This document shows positions 24,780 to 32,356 of a stretch of 34,075 bases of DNA, piece after piece. This stretch comes from Deinococcus seoulensis. GTDB lineage: Bacteria > Deinococcota > Deinococci > Deinococcales > Deinococcaceae. The DNA lies in the NCBI RefSeq assembly GCF_014648115.1, contig NZ_BMQM01000037.1, forward strand, positions 1 to 34,075, written 5' to 3'. Within the stretch, counting starts at the first letter, position 1. Each line of letters starts with the position of its first letter. Made by a program: the position numbers and the translations under genes. The notes under the pieces are model-generated. The model saw nothing but the letters and a program-made list of their open reading frames with translations. It searched no databases and was not told the DNA's origin.

Positions 24780-26564
24780 ATGAACATCACCTTCGAGGTC
24801 ACGCCCGCCCGCCCCGTCCCGGCCACGCCCACGGTCACGGACTTCCTGATCACGGTGACGCCCGCCGCCACGCCTGGCCCGGCGCCCCTGGACCTCGCCC
24901 TGGTCATCGACACCAGCGGCAGCATGGGGGGCCTTCCGCTGGAGATGGCCCGCGCCGCCGCCAATGGACTTCTGACCCGGCTCGGCCCGGATGACCGCGT
25001 CACGCTCGCCACGTTCTCGGGCGGCCCCGTCCTGCACGCGCCCCTGCAGCCGGTCGGGGACGGCCGGGCCCTGCAGGCGCACCTGAGTAGACTGCGCGCC
25101 ACCGGCGGTACTGCCCTGCACGCCGGCTGGCAGCTCGGGGCGGGACTGCTGCTCGGCGCGCGCCACCCCAACCGGCTGCCCAGCGTCCTGCTGCTCACCG
25201 ACGGCCGGCCCAACGTGGGTGAGCACCGCCCGGCCGTCCTGGCCGCCGACCTGGCGCACGCCCTCACGCAGGGCGTCAGTACCAGCGTGGTCGGGACCGG
25301 CCTGCGGTACAACGAGCGCCTCCTCGAACGGCTCGCTGGTGCCGGTGACGGCCACTTCCATCACGCTGAACGCAGCGACGGCCTCCCCGCCCTGTTTCAG
25401 ACGGAACTGGCGCATCTGCAACGCACGGTCGCCCGCCACGCCACACTGCGCGCCGACGGCCTGGAGGTGCTCGATGTCCTGAATGACCTGCCCCGCAGCG
25501 GGTACGACCTCCGCCTGCCTCCCCTGCGGGCCGGGCAGTCCCTGCGGCTGGTGTGCCGCGTGCGGGTCAGCGGGGGTCAGTCTGTCGGGTTCCTCCTGAC
25601 CTGGACGGACCTGCAGGGAGAGGCGCAGGCGGAGCCGGTGACGTTCACGGTGCCGCTGCTGACCGGCGCGGCCTGGGACGTACCCACCGAGCATCCAGCC
25701 GTCGTGCAGGAGCGGCTCTCCCTGCTGGCGGCCCGCGCCCAGCGTGAACTGGCCGGGTACCTCGATACCGGTGACGTCGGTCGGGCGCTCGACACGCTCA
25801 CCCGCAGCCGCCGCCACCTGCTGCGCGCCCAGGCACGCGGCGTCCGGGTGGCCGCCGAGCTCGAGGAACTGGGCGAGCTGGAACGCCGCGTTGCGCGGGG
25901 CGAGCGGCAAGTCCACCGGGCGGAAGTGACCGTGTTCACCGGCGCGACCTGGCTTCACCTGCCCACCGACCCGCCCCGCCTCGCCGGGTGGGTGGACTTC
26001 GAATGGTCCGTGCTGGGCGCGTCCCTGATCGCCACGCAGGCTCCCTGGGTGCGGGCGCAGCGGTGGTGGACCCTGCCGGAGAGCGGCGCCCTTTTCCTGG
26101 GCGCGCCGCGACATCACCTGCGCGCCGCGTACCTGCTCGACCGCCAGGGCTTCGTGACTGAGTGGAGTCAGCCTGACGGACGGACCCGGCGACTGGGGTA
26201 CCCGGCCACGCTGGATGACCTGGTGAGGGTCCTGCGACTGGCCTTCTTCGATGAGACCGGGTTCCGCCAGTTGCCGTGGGTGACGACCATGGATGAGGAG
26301 ACCGACGCGGACCTGCGGGACGCCTGGAACCGCGCCTACGGCCACCTGCTGGACCTCCCCGCGCCGGTGGCAGGCGGGGCGGGGCCCCTCACGCCCGAAC
26401 AGCAGAAGACCGATGTGCTGCGGGCGCGGCACCTGCAACCCACCGTGCGGCAGATCGGCCACCTCCGCGCCCTGCTGGACGCCCGCCTCCGGGAGGACCG
26501 GACGTGCGGCCAGGAGCAAGCTGCGAGAGGCGCGGCCCCATGCCGTCGGGGCCGCGCCTCTTGA
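24780..26564 (+). CDS. Von Willebrand factor A domain protein
   Basis: The 594-residue protein has a short beta-rich N-terminus, then a vWA domain. The metal-ion-dependent adhesion site is intact: DTSGS at 44-48, the threonine in ATGGTALH, and the aspartate in LLTDGRPN. A Ig-like beta segment follows (about 220-300, with LPPLRAGQSLRLVCRVRV), a helical region (330-390), and a C-terminal part ending in DVLRARHLQP. No signal peptide or membrane segment is visible, so it is likely cytoplasmic, unlike surface vWA proteins. Cytoplasmic vWA proteins usually work with phosphatases, kinases or ATPases in regulatory complexes. The converging neighbour is a phosphatase-like gene. The last codons lie in a terminator hairpin, so the final ~10 residues are probably not conserved. 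The ribosome site before ATG 24780 is weak. Confidence 0.85.
   Translation: MNITFEVTPARPVPATPTVTDFLITVTPAATPGPAPLDLALVIDTSGSMGGLPLEMARAAANGLLTRLGPDDRVTLATFSGGPVLHAPLQPVGDGRALQAHLSRLRATGGTALHAGWQLGAGLLLGARHPNRLPSVLLLTDGRPNVGEHRPAVLAADLAHALTQGVSTSVVGTGLRYNERLLERLAGAGDGHFHHAERSDGLPALFQTELAHLQRTVARHATLRADGLEVLDVLNDLPRSGYDLRLPPLRAGQSLRLVCRVRVSGGQSVGFLLTWTDLQGEAQAEPVTFTVPLLTGAAWDVPTEHPAVVQERLSLLAARAQRELAGYLDTGDVGRALDTLTRSRRHLLRAQARGVRVAAELEELGELERRVARGERQVHRAEVTVFTGATWLHLPTDPPRLAGWVDFEWSVLGASLIATQAPWVRAQRWWTLPESGALFLGAPRHHLRAAYLLDRQGFVTEWSQPDGRTRRLGYPATLDDLVRVLRLAFFDETGFRQLPWVTTMDEETDADLRDAWNRAYGHLLDLPAPVAGGAGPLTPEQQKTDVLRARHLQPTVRQIGHLRALLDARLREDRTCGQEQAARGAAPCRRGRAS
26526..26561. terminator. Bidirectional terminator between convergent genes
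   Basis: AGAGGCGCGGCCCC pairs perfectly with GGGGCCGCGCCTCT across the 8-base loop ATGCCGTC, a 14-bp GC-rich stem. It sits between the end of the vWA gene and the end of the phosphatase-like gene, the usual place for a shared terminator. It overlaps the last codons of the vWA gene, whose TGA follows the stem at once. The T-tract is short (CTCTT). Confidence 0.75.
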
Positions 26565-26580
26565 GCGGTCAGGTCGCCGT

Positions 26581-27048
26581 TCAGTACCGTTCGGTCGCCT
26601 GGATCCACGCCCGGCACAGGTCACGCCCGAGGTGATCGTCGGCCAGGGCCAGCAGGTACGGGTTCGGGTGCGCCTGCGGCCGCGCGGCCAGGACTGCCGC
26701 GACGATCTCCTCGTCGCTCAGGTCGGGCTGGACGACGGCCAGCGCGAAGCTCGCCACGGCCGGACTTCGGCTGATCCCTGCGAAACAGTGCACGTGCAGG
26801 TCGTGGCCGCGGGCCTCCCGTTCCAGGAAACGTTGAACCTGCGTCAGGTGCCACGCCCCGGGCGGCACGTCGAGATCATCCCCGTCCGTGTCGTGGAAGG
26901 CCAGTGTCAGGAGCGGACCGGCGTGGCCGTCCAGCGCCTCTGGCAGTGGGTCGCCCGGGTCGCGCAGACTGATGACCGCCACGTTCTTGCCCTGCGCAGG
27001 CTCTCCCAGGTCGGGCAGATCGGTGACGCCGCTGACGCTCAGGTTCAC
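26581..27048 (-). CDS. Dual-specificity/tyrosine phosphatase-like protein
   Basis: The 155-residue protein has the cysteine-phosphatase P-loop HCFAGISRS at residues 87-95, with nucleophile C88 and phosphate-binding R94. A candidate general-acid aspartate lies in HDTDGDD at 52-58. Such enzymes remove phosphate from Tyr/Ser/Thr of proteins or from other phosphoesters. GTG 27048 overlaps the stop of the methylase-like gene in a GTGA junction, so the two are translationally coupled. The facing vWA gene suggests a link through protein phosphorylation, but no kinase gene is in the window. The substrate is unknown. Confidence 0.85.
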   Translation of the reverse strand: MNLSVSGVTDLPDLGEPAQGKNVAVISLRDPGDPLPEALDGHAGPLLTLAFHDTDGDDLDVPPGAWHLTQVQRFLEREARGHDLHVHCFAGISRSPAVASFALAVVQPDLSDEEIVAAVLAARPQAHPNPYLLALADDHLGRDLCRAWIQATERY

Positions 27049-28136
27049 GCGCTCACCTCCTCGGGCAACTCGGGGTTCCGGGCGACGAGCAGGTGCCAGC
27101 CTTCCCGGCCGCTGCGGGCCACGGCCAGATGCCGGGCTGCCAGGGTGGGGCGTTCCAGCTCAAAGTTGACCTTCAGACTGGCGAGCAGTTGCGTCTCGAT
27201 CCGCAGCAGCAGCGCCGTCGGGATGCCCAGCGGCAGGATCAGTACGAGGTGAGCGCCGCCCCGGAGCGCGTGGACGGTACTGTCCAGGATGGCGTTCAGC
27301 CACGCGGCGTACCCCTCGTCGCTCTGCTCGAACCCGTCCGCGATCAGGTCGAGACTGCCCGGCAGGGGCGGGTGCAGGAACATCAGGTCCACGTGCGGAT
27401 GAGGGGTCTGTTCCAGGACGTCCACCAGGTCCTCGCCGAGGAGGTTCACCTCCCGGATGAAGGGCTGGGCGGGGAAGCGGTCACTGGCCCACGCGGTGTG
27501 ACCCATCCGGGTGGCGGTCACGGCCACGGTCCCGCTCCCGGCCATCGGGTCGGCGATCACGCCAGGACCCGGCAGGTACTGCGCGATCAGGCTGCGCGCC
27601 ACGGCCGGGTGCAGTCCCTCGGCGAACTCGACCTCGTGATCCCCGTACACCCAGGCGATGTCCCGCGCGCCGTACAGGCGGGGCGTGCGACGGGTCTGCG
27701 GGTCGGGGGCCAGCCAGCCGGTCTCCTGAACGTGAGGGCCGGGCACCTGCCCTGCGAGGTGCTGGGCCAGCTGGCGGCGCTGCGTGGGCAGTGTGCCGCT
27801 CAGCGCGAGACCTTCCAGTTGGCCGTCCCGTTCCTCGACGTTCAGTTTTTCCAGCAGCTGGAAGTTCGCGCCCCCGGCCAGCAGGGTGCGCCGCGTGACG
27901 CCCCAGCGGGCCAGGTACCGCAGGTGGTGCCGGAAGTGACGGTAGCTGACGCCCGTGACGTCCGTGATCGGCTGGAAGTCCAGGTGACCTGCCCCCAGGT
28001 CCTGCATGAAGCGGGTCATGAGCTGCTCGTCCTGTTCGGGCGTTCCGGGCGCCGGGTCGTGCGCCTGACCGTAGTGCCCGGCGATCCAGCGGACGATCTG
28101 CGTGTACGTGGTCCAGGTGTGTCCGGGTCTCGGCAT
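27045..28136 (-). CDS. DNA methyltransferase-like protein with degenerate motif IV
   Basis: The 363-residue protein has an N-terminal helical region (about 1-130, with a winged-helix look: VSYRHFRHHLRYLARWGV) and a Rossmann-type methylase domain. The SAM-binding motif I is DPMAGSGT at 196-203, typical of DNA N6-adenine/N4-cytosine enzymes of the DPPY class. At the expected motif IV position the sequence reads HPPL (255-258) instead of D/N-PP-Y/F, so catalysis is doubtful; the product could bind SAM or DNA without methylating it. ATG 28136 is preceded by AAGGAGAG at good spacing. The gene is followed by the phosphatase-like gene with a 4-base overlap. No restriction nuclease is adjacent, but the helicase-HNH gene lies nearby on the other strand. 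Confidence 0.75.
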   Translation of the reverse strand: MPRPGHTWTTYTQIVRWIAGHYGQAHDPAPGTPEQDEQLMTRFMQDLGAGHLDFQPITDVTGVSYRHFRHHLRYLARWGVTRRTLLAGGANFQLLEKLNVEERDGQLEGLALSGTLPTQRRQLAQHLAGQVPGPHVQETGWLAPDPQTRRTPRLYGARDIAWVYGDHEVEFAEGLHPAVARSLIAQYLPGPGVIADPMAGSGTVAVTATRMGHTAWASDRFPAQPFIREVNLLGEDLVDVLEQTPHPHVDLMFLHPPLPGSLDLIADGFEQSDEGYAAWLNAILDSTVHALRGGAHLVLILPLGIPTALLLRIETQLLASLKVNFELERPTLAARHLAVARSGREGWHLLVARNPELPEEVSA

Positions 28137-28187
28137 GATTCCACTCTCCTTGTTCTTCCGGCACGTGGCCTTCCGGTGCGCGGCGGC

Positions 28188-28742
28188 TCACGTGAGTTGA
28201 TCGGCCTGCCAGCCCAGGCGCTCCAGCTCCGTCTCGACGGCCATCAGTTCAGCCGCGACCTGATCGGCGTGCTGTTGAAGGGCACCCACCTCTACCGTCG
28301 GCCGCCGCCGCAGGGGCACCACCTTCAGGCTGCGCTCCTGCGTTGCCTGCAGGCGGCGCTGCGCCGCCAGTTCCCGCTTCCGGCGCTGCATCCGCAGCCA
28401 CACCTCACTGTTCAGGCTCGCCGCATCGAACCGGGGCGGCGCGCTGGGCACCGTGGCCCACACCCTCGACAGCAGGTCCCTGAGCATCTTGCTCTGAATC
28501 CGCAGCGCCCGGCGCCGTGCCAGCAGCTCCACCATCTCCGGGTGGGCGGCCAGCGTCCGCGCCCGGTTCACTTTCAGTCTCTGCAACTGTCTGAGCATCC
28601 GTTCCAGGTCCCTCACGGTCGGCCCGTTCAGGCCCTGCGTGGCGTGCGTCTCCACCATCACGGTGTCCTTCACGCGGCGGTAATCGCGCTTCAGGCGACG
28701 TTCGACGCCCATGATGGCGCGGTTCAATTCGGCGAGTTTCAC
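28188..28742 (-). CDS. Basic helical protein of unknown function
   Basis: I do not recognise the family. The chosen start, GTG 28742, has a GGGGAGGGACAGG purine stretch just upstream and gives 184 residues (VKLAELNRAIMGVERRLKRD...); the frame stays open to 28880 but that part is low in conservation-like features. The product is almost wholly helical, rich in Arg, Leu and Gln, with heptad-like stretches (VRDLERMLRQLQRLKV; then ELMAVETELERLGW at the end), so a coiled coil or nucleic-acid binder is possible. It lies between the DIP1984-family gene and the methylase-like gene, about 50 bases from the latter, probably in one transcript. Confidence 0.6.
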   Translation of the reverse strand: MKLAELNRAIMGVERRLKRDYRRVKDTVMVETHATQGLNGPTVRDLERMLRQLQRLKVNRARTLAAHPEMVELLARRRALRIQSKMLRDLLSRVWATVPSAPPRFDAASLNSEVWLRMQRRKRELAAQRRLQATQERSLKVVPLRRRPTVEVGALQQHADQVAAELMAVETELERLGWQADQLT

Positions 28743-28907
28743 CCCTGTCCCTCCCCTCGGCGCGTCGTCTGCAGGCTGGTCATAACAGTGCCCGGTGAGC
28801 CGTGAGCCGTGCGTGTGCGCCGTGCCCCGCTCGTCGGAAAAAGGTGCCCCTGAGAAGGGCAGAGGCGACCCTGCCTGCACGCCCGGCGTGCCTACCCGTC
28901 ACTCGCC

Positions 28908-29378
28908 TTACTGCACGCTGGCCGCGACCAGGTCCACGCGCCAGTTCGTGGCCTGAATCTGCACGTCCAGCCTGCGCCGCTCCTGCGCGCAGCGGTCCAC
29001 GGTGCGCCGCAGTTCGGCGACGTCCACCTGCGGCACGTACCGCAGTTCGCTGTGCGCGATGCGCTCACTGACCCGCCCCGCCTGGTCTGCCAGGCCCCGC
29101 AGGATCGCCATGCGCTCGTCGAGAATGTCGCGGGCGACGATGGCCTCCGTCAGGCTGCGGCCGTCAGGGAGGCGGGCGATCAGGTTGGTGCGGTGAATCG
29201 CGGCGATCAGCGCCTGGTACTCCCCGAGCATGTCGCCCAGGAGGGTCAGCAGCTCCTGGGGATTCTCGAAGGGCGTGTCGCCTTCCTGCACGACCAGCAC
29301 GCTCTGCAACCGGCGCTGCAGGTCGGCGATGCGGGTCTTGAACTCTTTGCGCCGGATCAGCGCCTCAGCCAGGATCAT
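28908..29378 (-). CDS. DIP1984 family protein
   Basis: The 156-residue helical protein fits the DIP1984 family: N-terminal LAEALIRRKEFKTRIADL, then VQEGDTPFENPQELL, a middle IHRTNLIARLPDGRSLTEAI, and a C-terminal RYVPQVDVAELRR followed by QIQATNW. The length equals that of the family. The biochemical role is not established as far as I know; some members are loosely annotated as septicolysin-like, which I would not rely on. ATG 29378 follows AGGAGG at good spacing. It is the first gene of the leftward cluster, so its promoter should lie within 29400-29560. Confidence 0.85.
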   Translation of the reverse strand: MILAEALIRRKEFKTRIADLQRRLQSVLVVQEGDTPFENPQELLTLLGDMLGEYQALIAAIHRTNLIARLPDGRSLTEAIVARDILDERMAILRGLADQAGRVSERIAHSELRYVPQVDVAELRRTVDRCAQERRRLDVQIQATNWRVDLVAASVQ

Positions 29379-29522
29379 GCCTGCCCTCCTCTGTCAGCGT
29401 CCTGCTGACGACCCCAGTTTCGCAGCGTCCCCCTGTTTTCTTTGAACGAAATGTACTGGTACTGAGTTCCGGTTGGACCCGCGCACAGGAACAGCGCGGT
29501 CGGCCCATCGCCCGGACACCTG

Positions 29523-29638
29523 ATACGGACTCCGTTTGTTTCGCCAACAATCCGGAACCTCACCGGATTGCTGACTCCACGTCCGGAACCCGCTTCGACT
29601 CCTCCTCGCTCTGCTGCTCAGCTCTACGAGTCCGTATG
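29523..29638. repeat. Dispersed-repeat-like element with 10-bp terminal inverted repeats
   Basis: ATACGGACTC (29523-29532) and its complement GAGTCCGTAT (29629-29638) bound a 116-bp unit. Inside is a hairpin, CAATCCGG-AACCTCA-CCGGATTG (29548-29570), and TCCGGAACC occurs twice. Small structured repeats of this look are scattered through Deinococcus genomes. The match to a named repeat class is from memory and unverified. Confidence 0.5.
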
Positions 29639-29866
29639 ATCTGCTCCCCGCAGCATGCCGGACACCCGGTCACCAGGATGCCGCAGGTGCGCTCGGAAAC
29701 CCCGGAGACAGCACCGAAGCCGCACAGGTCTGGCGTGCCTGACCCGGTGATCAGGGCCGCGTGACGGCGTCCTTCAGATGCATGGGAGGCCGACCACCGG
29801 GTGAACAAGGAAGACGGCCGTGTACGCTCGTCCTTATAGCGCGTCTCTCCCCGACAGCCCCCAGGA

Positions 29867-30109
29867 TCACTCCTGGGTACCCTCAAGTTCTGCCAGGAGC
29901 AGGATCACTGTCAGGCGACCGGACCGGAACTGCACGCCAGCCGCGCAGGCGTTGTGTGCTTCCGCGCAGTCCCGACGTACCCGCCGTTCCAGCCAGGCGT
30001 GCACATCCTCCCAGGCGTGTCCTGCTCCCCGACCACTGGACAGTGTGAAACAGAAGGTCAGGCGTGAGCCGCTCGACAGGAGCAGGACTGCCTGCCTCAG
30101 ATCTCGCAA
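29867..30109 (-). CDS. Doubtful small hypothetical protein
   Basis: An 80-codon frame with strong G/C third-position bias reads HAWEDVHAWLERRVRRDC and ends VQFRSGRLTVILLLAELEGTQE. The only upstream start is TTG 30109, without a ribosome site, so the true start is unknown and the gene may have lost its 5' end. The stop TGA sits in the loop of a 7-bp hairpin, CCCAGGA/TCCTGGG (29860-29877), which could terminate it. No family was recognised. It overlaps nothing, but lies just before selO on the other strand. Confidence 0.3.
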   Translation of the reverse strand: MRDLRQAVLLLSSGSRLTFCFTLSSGRGAGHAWEDVHAWLERRVRRDCAEAHNACAAGVQFRSGRLTVILLLAELEGTQE

Positions 30110-30159
30110 ACTGTGGCCAGGATGCAGTCGATTTCCAGGGAGGCGTCAGACTGTCTGCC

Positions 30160-31665
30160 ATGCCCGCCTCCCCCTTCCAGTTCGACAACTCCTACGCGCG
30201 GGACCTGCCCGGCTTCTGCGTCCCCTGGCAACCGGCCGCCGTTCCCGCGCCGGATCTCCTGTACTTCAACCGGGAGTTGGCCTTCGAACTGGGACTGGAC
30301 CCTGACGGCCTGGATGGCCCTGACGGCGCCGCGATCTTCGCCGGCAACCGGGTCCCCGAGGGCGCCGAGCCGCTCGCGCAGGCGTACGCCGGCCATCAGT
30401 TCGGGGGCTTCTCCCCACAACTCGGCGACGGCCGCGCCCTGCTGCTCGGCGAGGTCATCGACCCGTCCGGGGCGCGCCGCGACCTGATGCTCAAAGGGTC
30501 CGGCCGCACGCCCTTCTCCAGACGGGGCGACGGTAAGGCCGCCGTCGGACCCATGCTGCGCGAAGTCCTGATCGGTGAGGCCATGCACGCCCTCGGCCTC
30601 CCCACCACCCGCGCCCTCGCCGTGACTGCCACCGGCGAGACCGTCTACCGGGAGCGTCCCCTGCCCGGCGCAGTCCTGACTCGCGTGGCCGCCAGTCACC
30701 TGCGGGTCGGCACCTTCGAATTCTTCAGCGCCCGCCGCGAGACCGACCGCGTCCGGCAACTTGCTGACTACGCCATCGCCCGGCATGACCCCGACCTCGT
30801 CGGCACGGACGACCGCTACCTCGGTCTGCTGCGCCGGGTCGCGCAGCGGCAGGCGACGCTGGTGGCGGGATGGATGAATGTCGGATTCATCCACGGCGTG
30901 ATGAACACCGACAACGTCGCCATTTCCGGAGAGACGATCGACTATGGCCCGTGCGCGTTTCTGGAGGCGTACGACCCGGACGCGGTGTTCAGCTCCATCG
31001 ATCACGGTGGACGCTACGCCTACCGCAACCAGCCGCCCGTGACCCGCTGGAACCTGGCGCGACTGGCCGAGACCCTGCTGCCCCTCATCGCCGGACAGGA
31101 CAGCAAGGAGGCCATGTCGGAAGCCACCAGGCAGGCGACCGGGGTGATCGACGCCTTCCCGGGATGGTACGAGGGCGCGCTGCTGACCGGCCAGCGGGCG
31201 AAACTGGGCCTGCGCGGCGAGGACGACGCGACTGACCGCGCGCTCGCCGGGGACTGGCTGACCCTGCTGCACGATCACCGGGTGGATTTCACGCTCGGGT
31301 GGCGCCGGCTGGCCGACGCGGCGGGCGGGAACGAGGGGCCGCTGCGGGCGCTGTTCACCGACCCGCAGGCGCCGGACACCTGGCTGGCCCGCTGGCGGGT
31401 ACGGGCGGGAAGTGAAGGTAATACGGCCGCAGACTGGAGCGAACGGGCCAACCTCATGCGCCGGGTGAACCCGGCGGTCATTCCGCGCAACCACCGGGTG
31501 GAGGAAGCGCTGACGGCCGCGTCCGATCACGGGGATCTCGGACCGTTCAGGCGGCTCCTGGCGGCTGTTCAGCGGCCGTACGACGAGACCCCGGAACAGG
31601 CGCCGTACCTCGAACCGGCCCGCGCGGAGGTCACGGCCTGTTACCGCACCTTCTGCGGCACCTGA
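30160..31665 (+). CDS. selO: SelO/YdiU protein adenylyltransferase (pseudokinase fold)
   Basis: The 501-residue protein is a full-length SelO (family length about 480-500). SelO transfers AMP from ATP to Ser/Thr/Tyr of target proteins and is linked to redox homeostasis. Typical segments are present: LAQAYAGHQFGGFSPQLGDGRA, the nucleotide-binding GSGRTPFSRRGDGKAA from about residue 115, HGVMNTDN at 245-252, and DYGP from 261; N252 and D261 are the metal-binding residues expected from characterised SelO proteins. The C-terminus YRTFCGT has the cysteine (Sec in some homologues) near the end. The start chosen is ATG 30160, where family homology begins; the frame is open to 30064. An AGGGAGG lies 16 bases upstream, further than ideal. 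Confidence 0.93.
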   Translation: MPASPFQFDNSYARDLPGFCVPWQPAAVPAPDLLYFNRELAFELGLDPDGLDGPDGAAIFAGNRVPEGAEPLAQAYAGHQFGGFSPQLGDGRALLLGEVIDPSGARRDLMLKGSGRTPFSRRGDGKAAVGPMLREVLIGEAMHALGLPTTRALAVTATGETVYRERPLPGAVLTRVAASHLRVGTFEFFSARRETDRVRQLADYAIARHDPDLVGTDDRYLGLLRRVAQRQATLVAGWMNVGFIHGVMNTDNVAISGETIDYGPCAFLEAYDPDAVFSSIDHGGRYAYRNQPPVTRWNLARLAETLLPLIAGQDSKEAMSEATRQATGVIDAFPGWYEGALLTGQRAKLGLRGEDDATDRALAGDWLTLLHDHRVDFTLGWRRLADAAGGNEGPLRALFTDPQAPDTWLARWRVRAGSEGNTAADWSERANLMRRVNPAVIPRNHRVEEALTAASDHGDLGPFRRLLAAVQRPYDETPEQAPYLEPARAEVTACYRTFCGT

Positions 31666-31863
31666 CCGGGCTTCCTCACAGAACACCATCCCAGGCCGGA
31701 GCGGCGATGTTGGTGGCAGAGCCAGGCGACGTGCCCGATGATGGCGACGGGACAACGTGGCAGGCCTGTCGATCGAGGCGGATCAGCGGACCCAACCCGG
31801 TCCACACCACCCGCCAGGAAACTCCGGATCATCCACAGGAACATTGCCGCAGGAGGCCGCGTC

Positions 31864-32334
31864 ATGAAGATCGTCTGTATCAGCGACACCCACAGCCAGC
31901 AGGGCGAGCTGTTCACCACCAGCAGTCGCCTCAAGCTCCCTGAGGGTGACTTGCTGATCCAGGCCGGCGACCTGACCAGCCAGGGTCGCCCCGCCGAGTA
32001 TGCCGCCGCGCCGAGCTGGCTGGGCACACTGGCGGAGCGCTTCACGCACGGCGCGGTCGTGATTGCCGGGAACCACGATTTCCTGGCCGAGCGGGATCCG
32101 GAAGCGTTCGCTGCGCTGGTGCCCCCGAGCCTCACCTACCTGAACGACTCGGGGGTCGAGATCGGGGGGCTGCGTTTCTGGGGTTCACCCATCACACCCT
32201 GATTACACGACTGGGCCTTCAACCGCCGCCCCGGCCGTGACATCGCCGCCCACTGGGCGAAGATCCCAGCGTCGGTTGACGTGCTGGTCACCCACTTAGT
32301 GGGTAGCGAGAGCTCTAGCTGGCAGGTGCAGTAG
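31864..32334 (+). pseudogene. Broken metallophosphoesterase gene
   Basis: ATG 31864, preceded by AGGAGG, opens a calcineurin-like phosphoesterase: metal-binding DTH at residues 8-10, the GDLT block, and GNHD at 69-72. After 112 codons (GSPITP) a TGA at 32200 interrupts the frame exactly where the family normally has Trp. In the same frame beyond it, family sequence resumes (HDWAFNRRPGRDIAAHW, then VDVLVTH) up to about 32295. There the homology stops abruptly and the frame ends at TAG 32332. The expected continuation after VTH (a Gly-Pro-Pro type metal-binding end) is missing. Two lesions, a nonsense change and a lost 3' end, point to real decay rather than a single sequencing error. The truncated product lacks late metal ligands and should be inactive. 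Confidence 0.8.
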
Positions 32335-32356
32335 CTCGGCACTCCACGTTCTTCCA

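Larger units (their letters stand above)
29379..30159. other. 780-bp spacer with a repeat element and a doubtful small gene
   Basis: The stretch separates the leftward DIP1984 cluster from selO. It holds the direct repeat GTACTG-GTACTG near 29454, a repeat-like element (29523-29638), a doubtful small minus-strand gene (29867-30109) and a 7-bp hairpin at its end. Promoters for both directions must lie here; none could be assigned with confidence. Confidence 0.45.

Noticed and set aside
24744..26624. Long minus-strand frame opposite the vWA gene, and similar plus-strand frame at 27093-28805
   Set aside because: Both are antisense to genes with recognisable motifs and good ribosome sites, and have shadow-type composition.
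30097..31755. 552-codon minus-strand frame opposite selO
   Set aside because: selO on the plus strand is full length with all catalytic residues; the antisense frame is a shadow.
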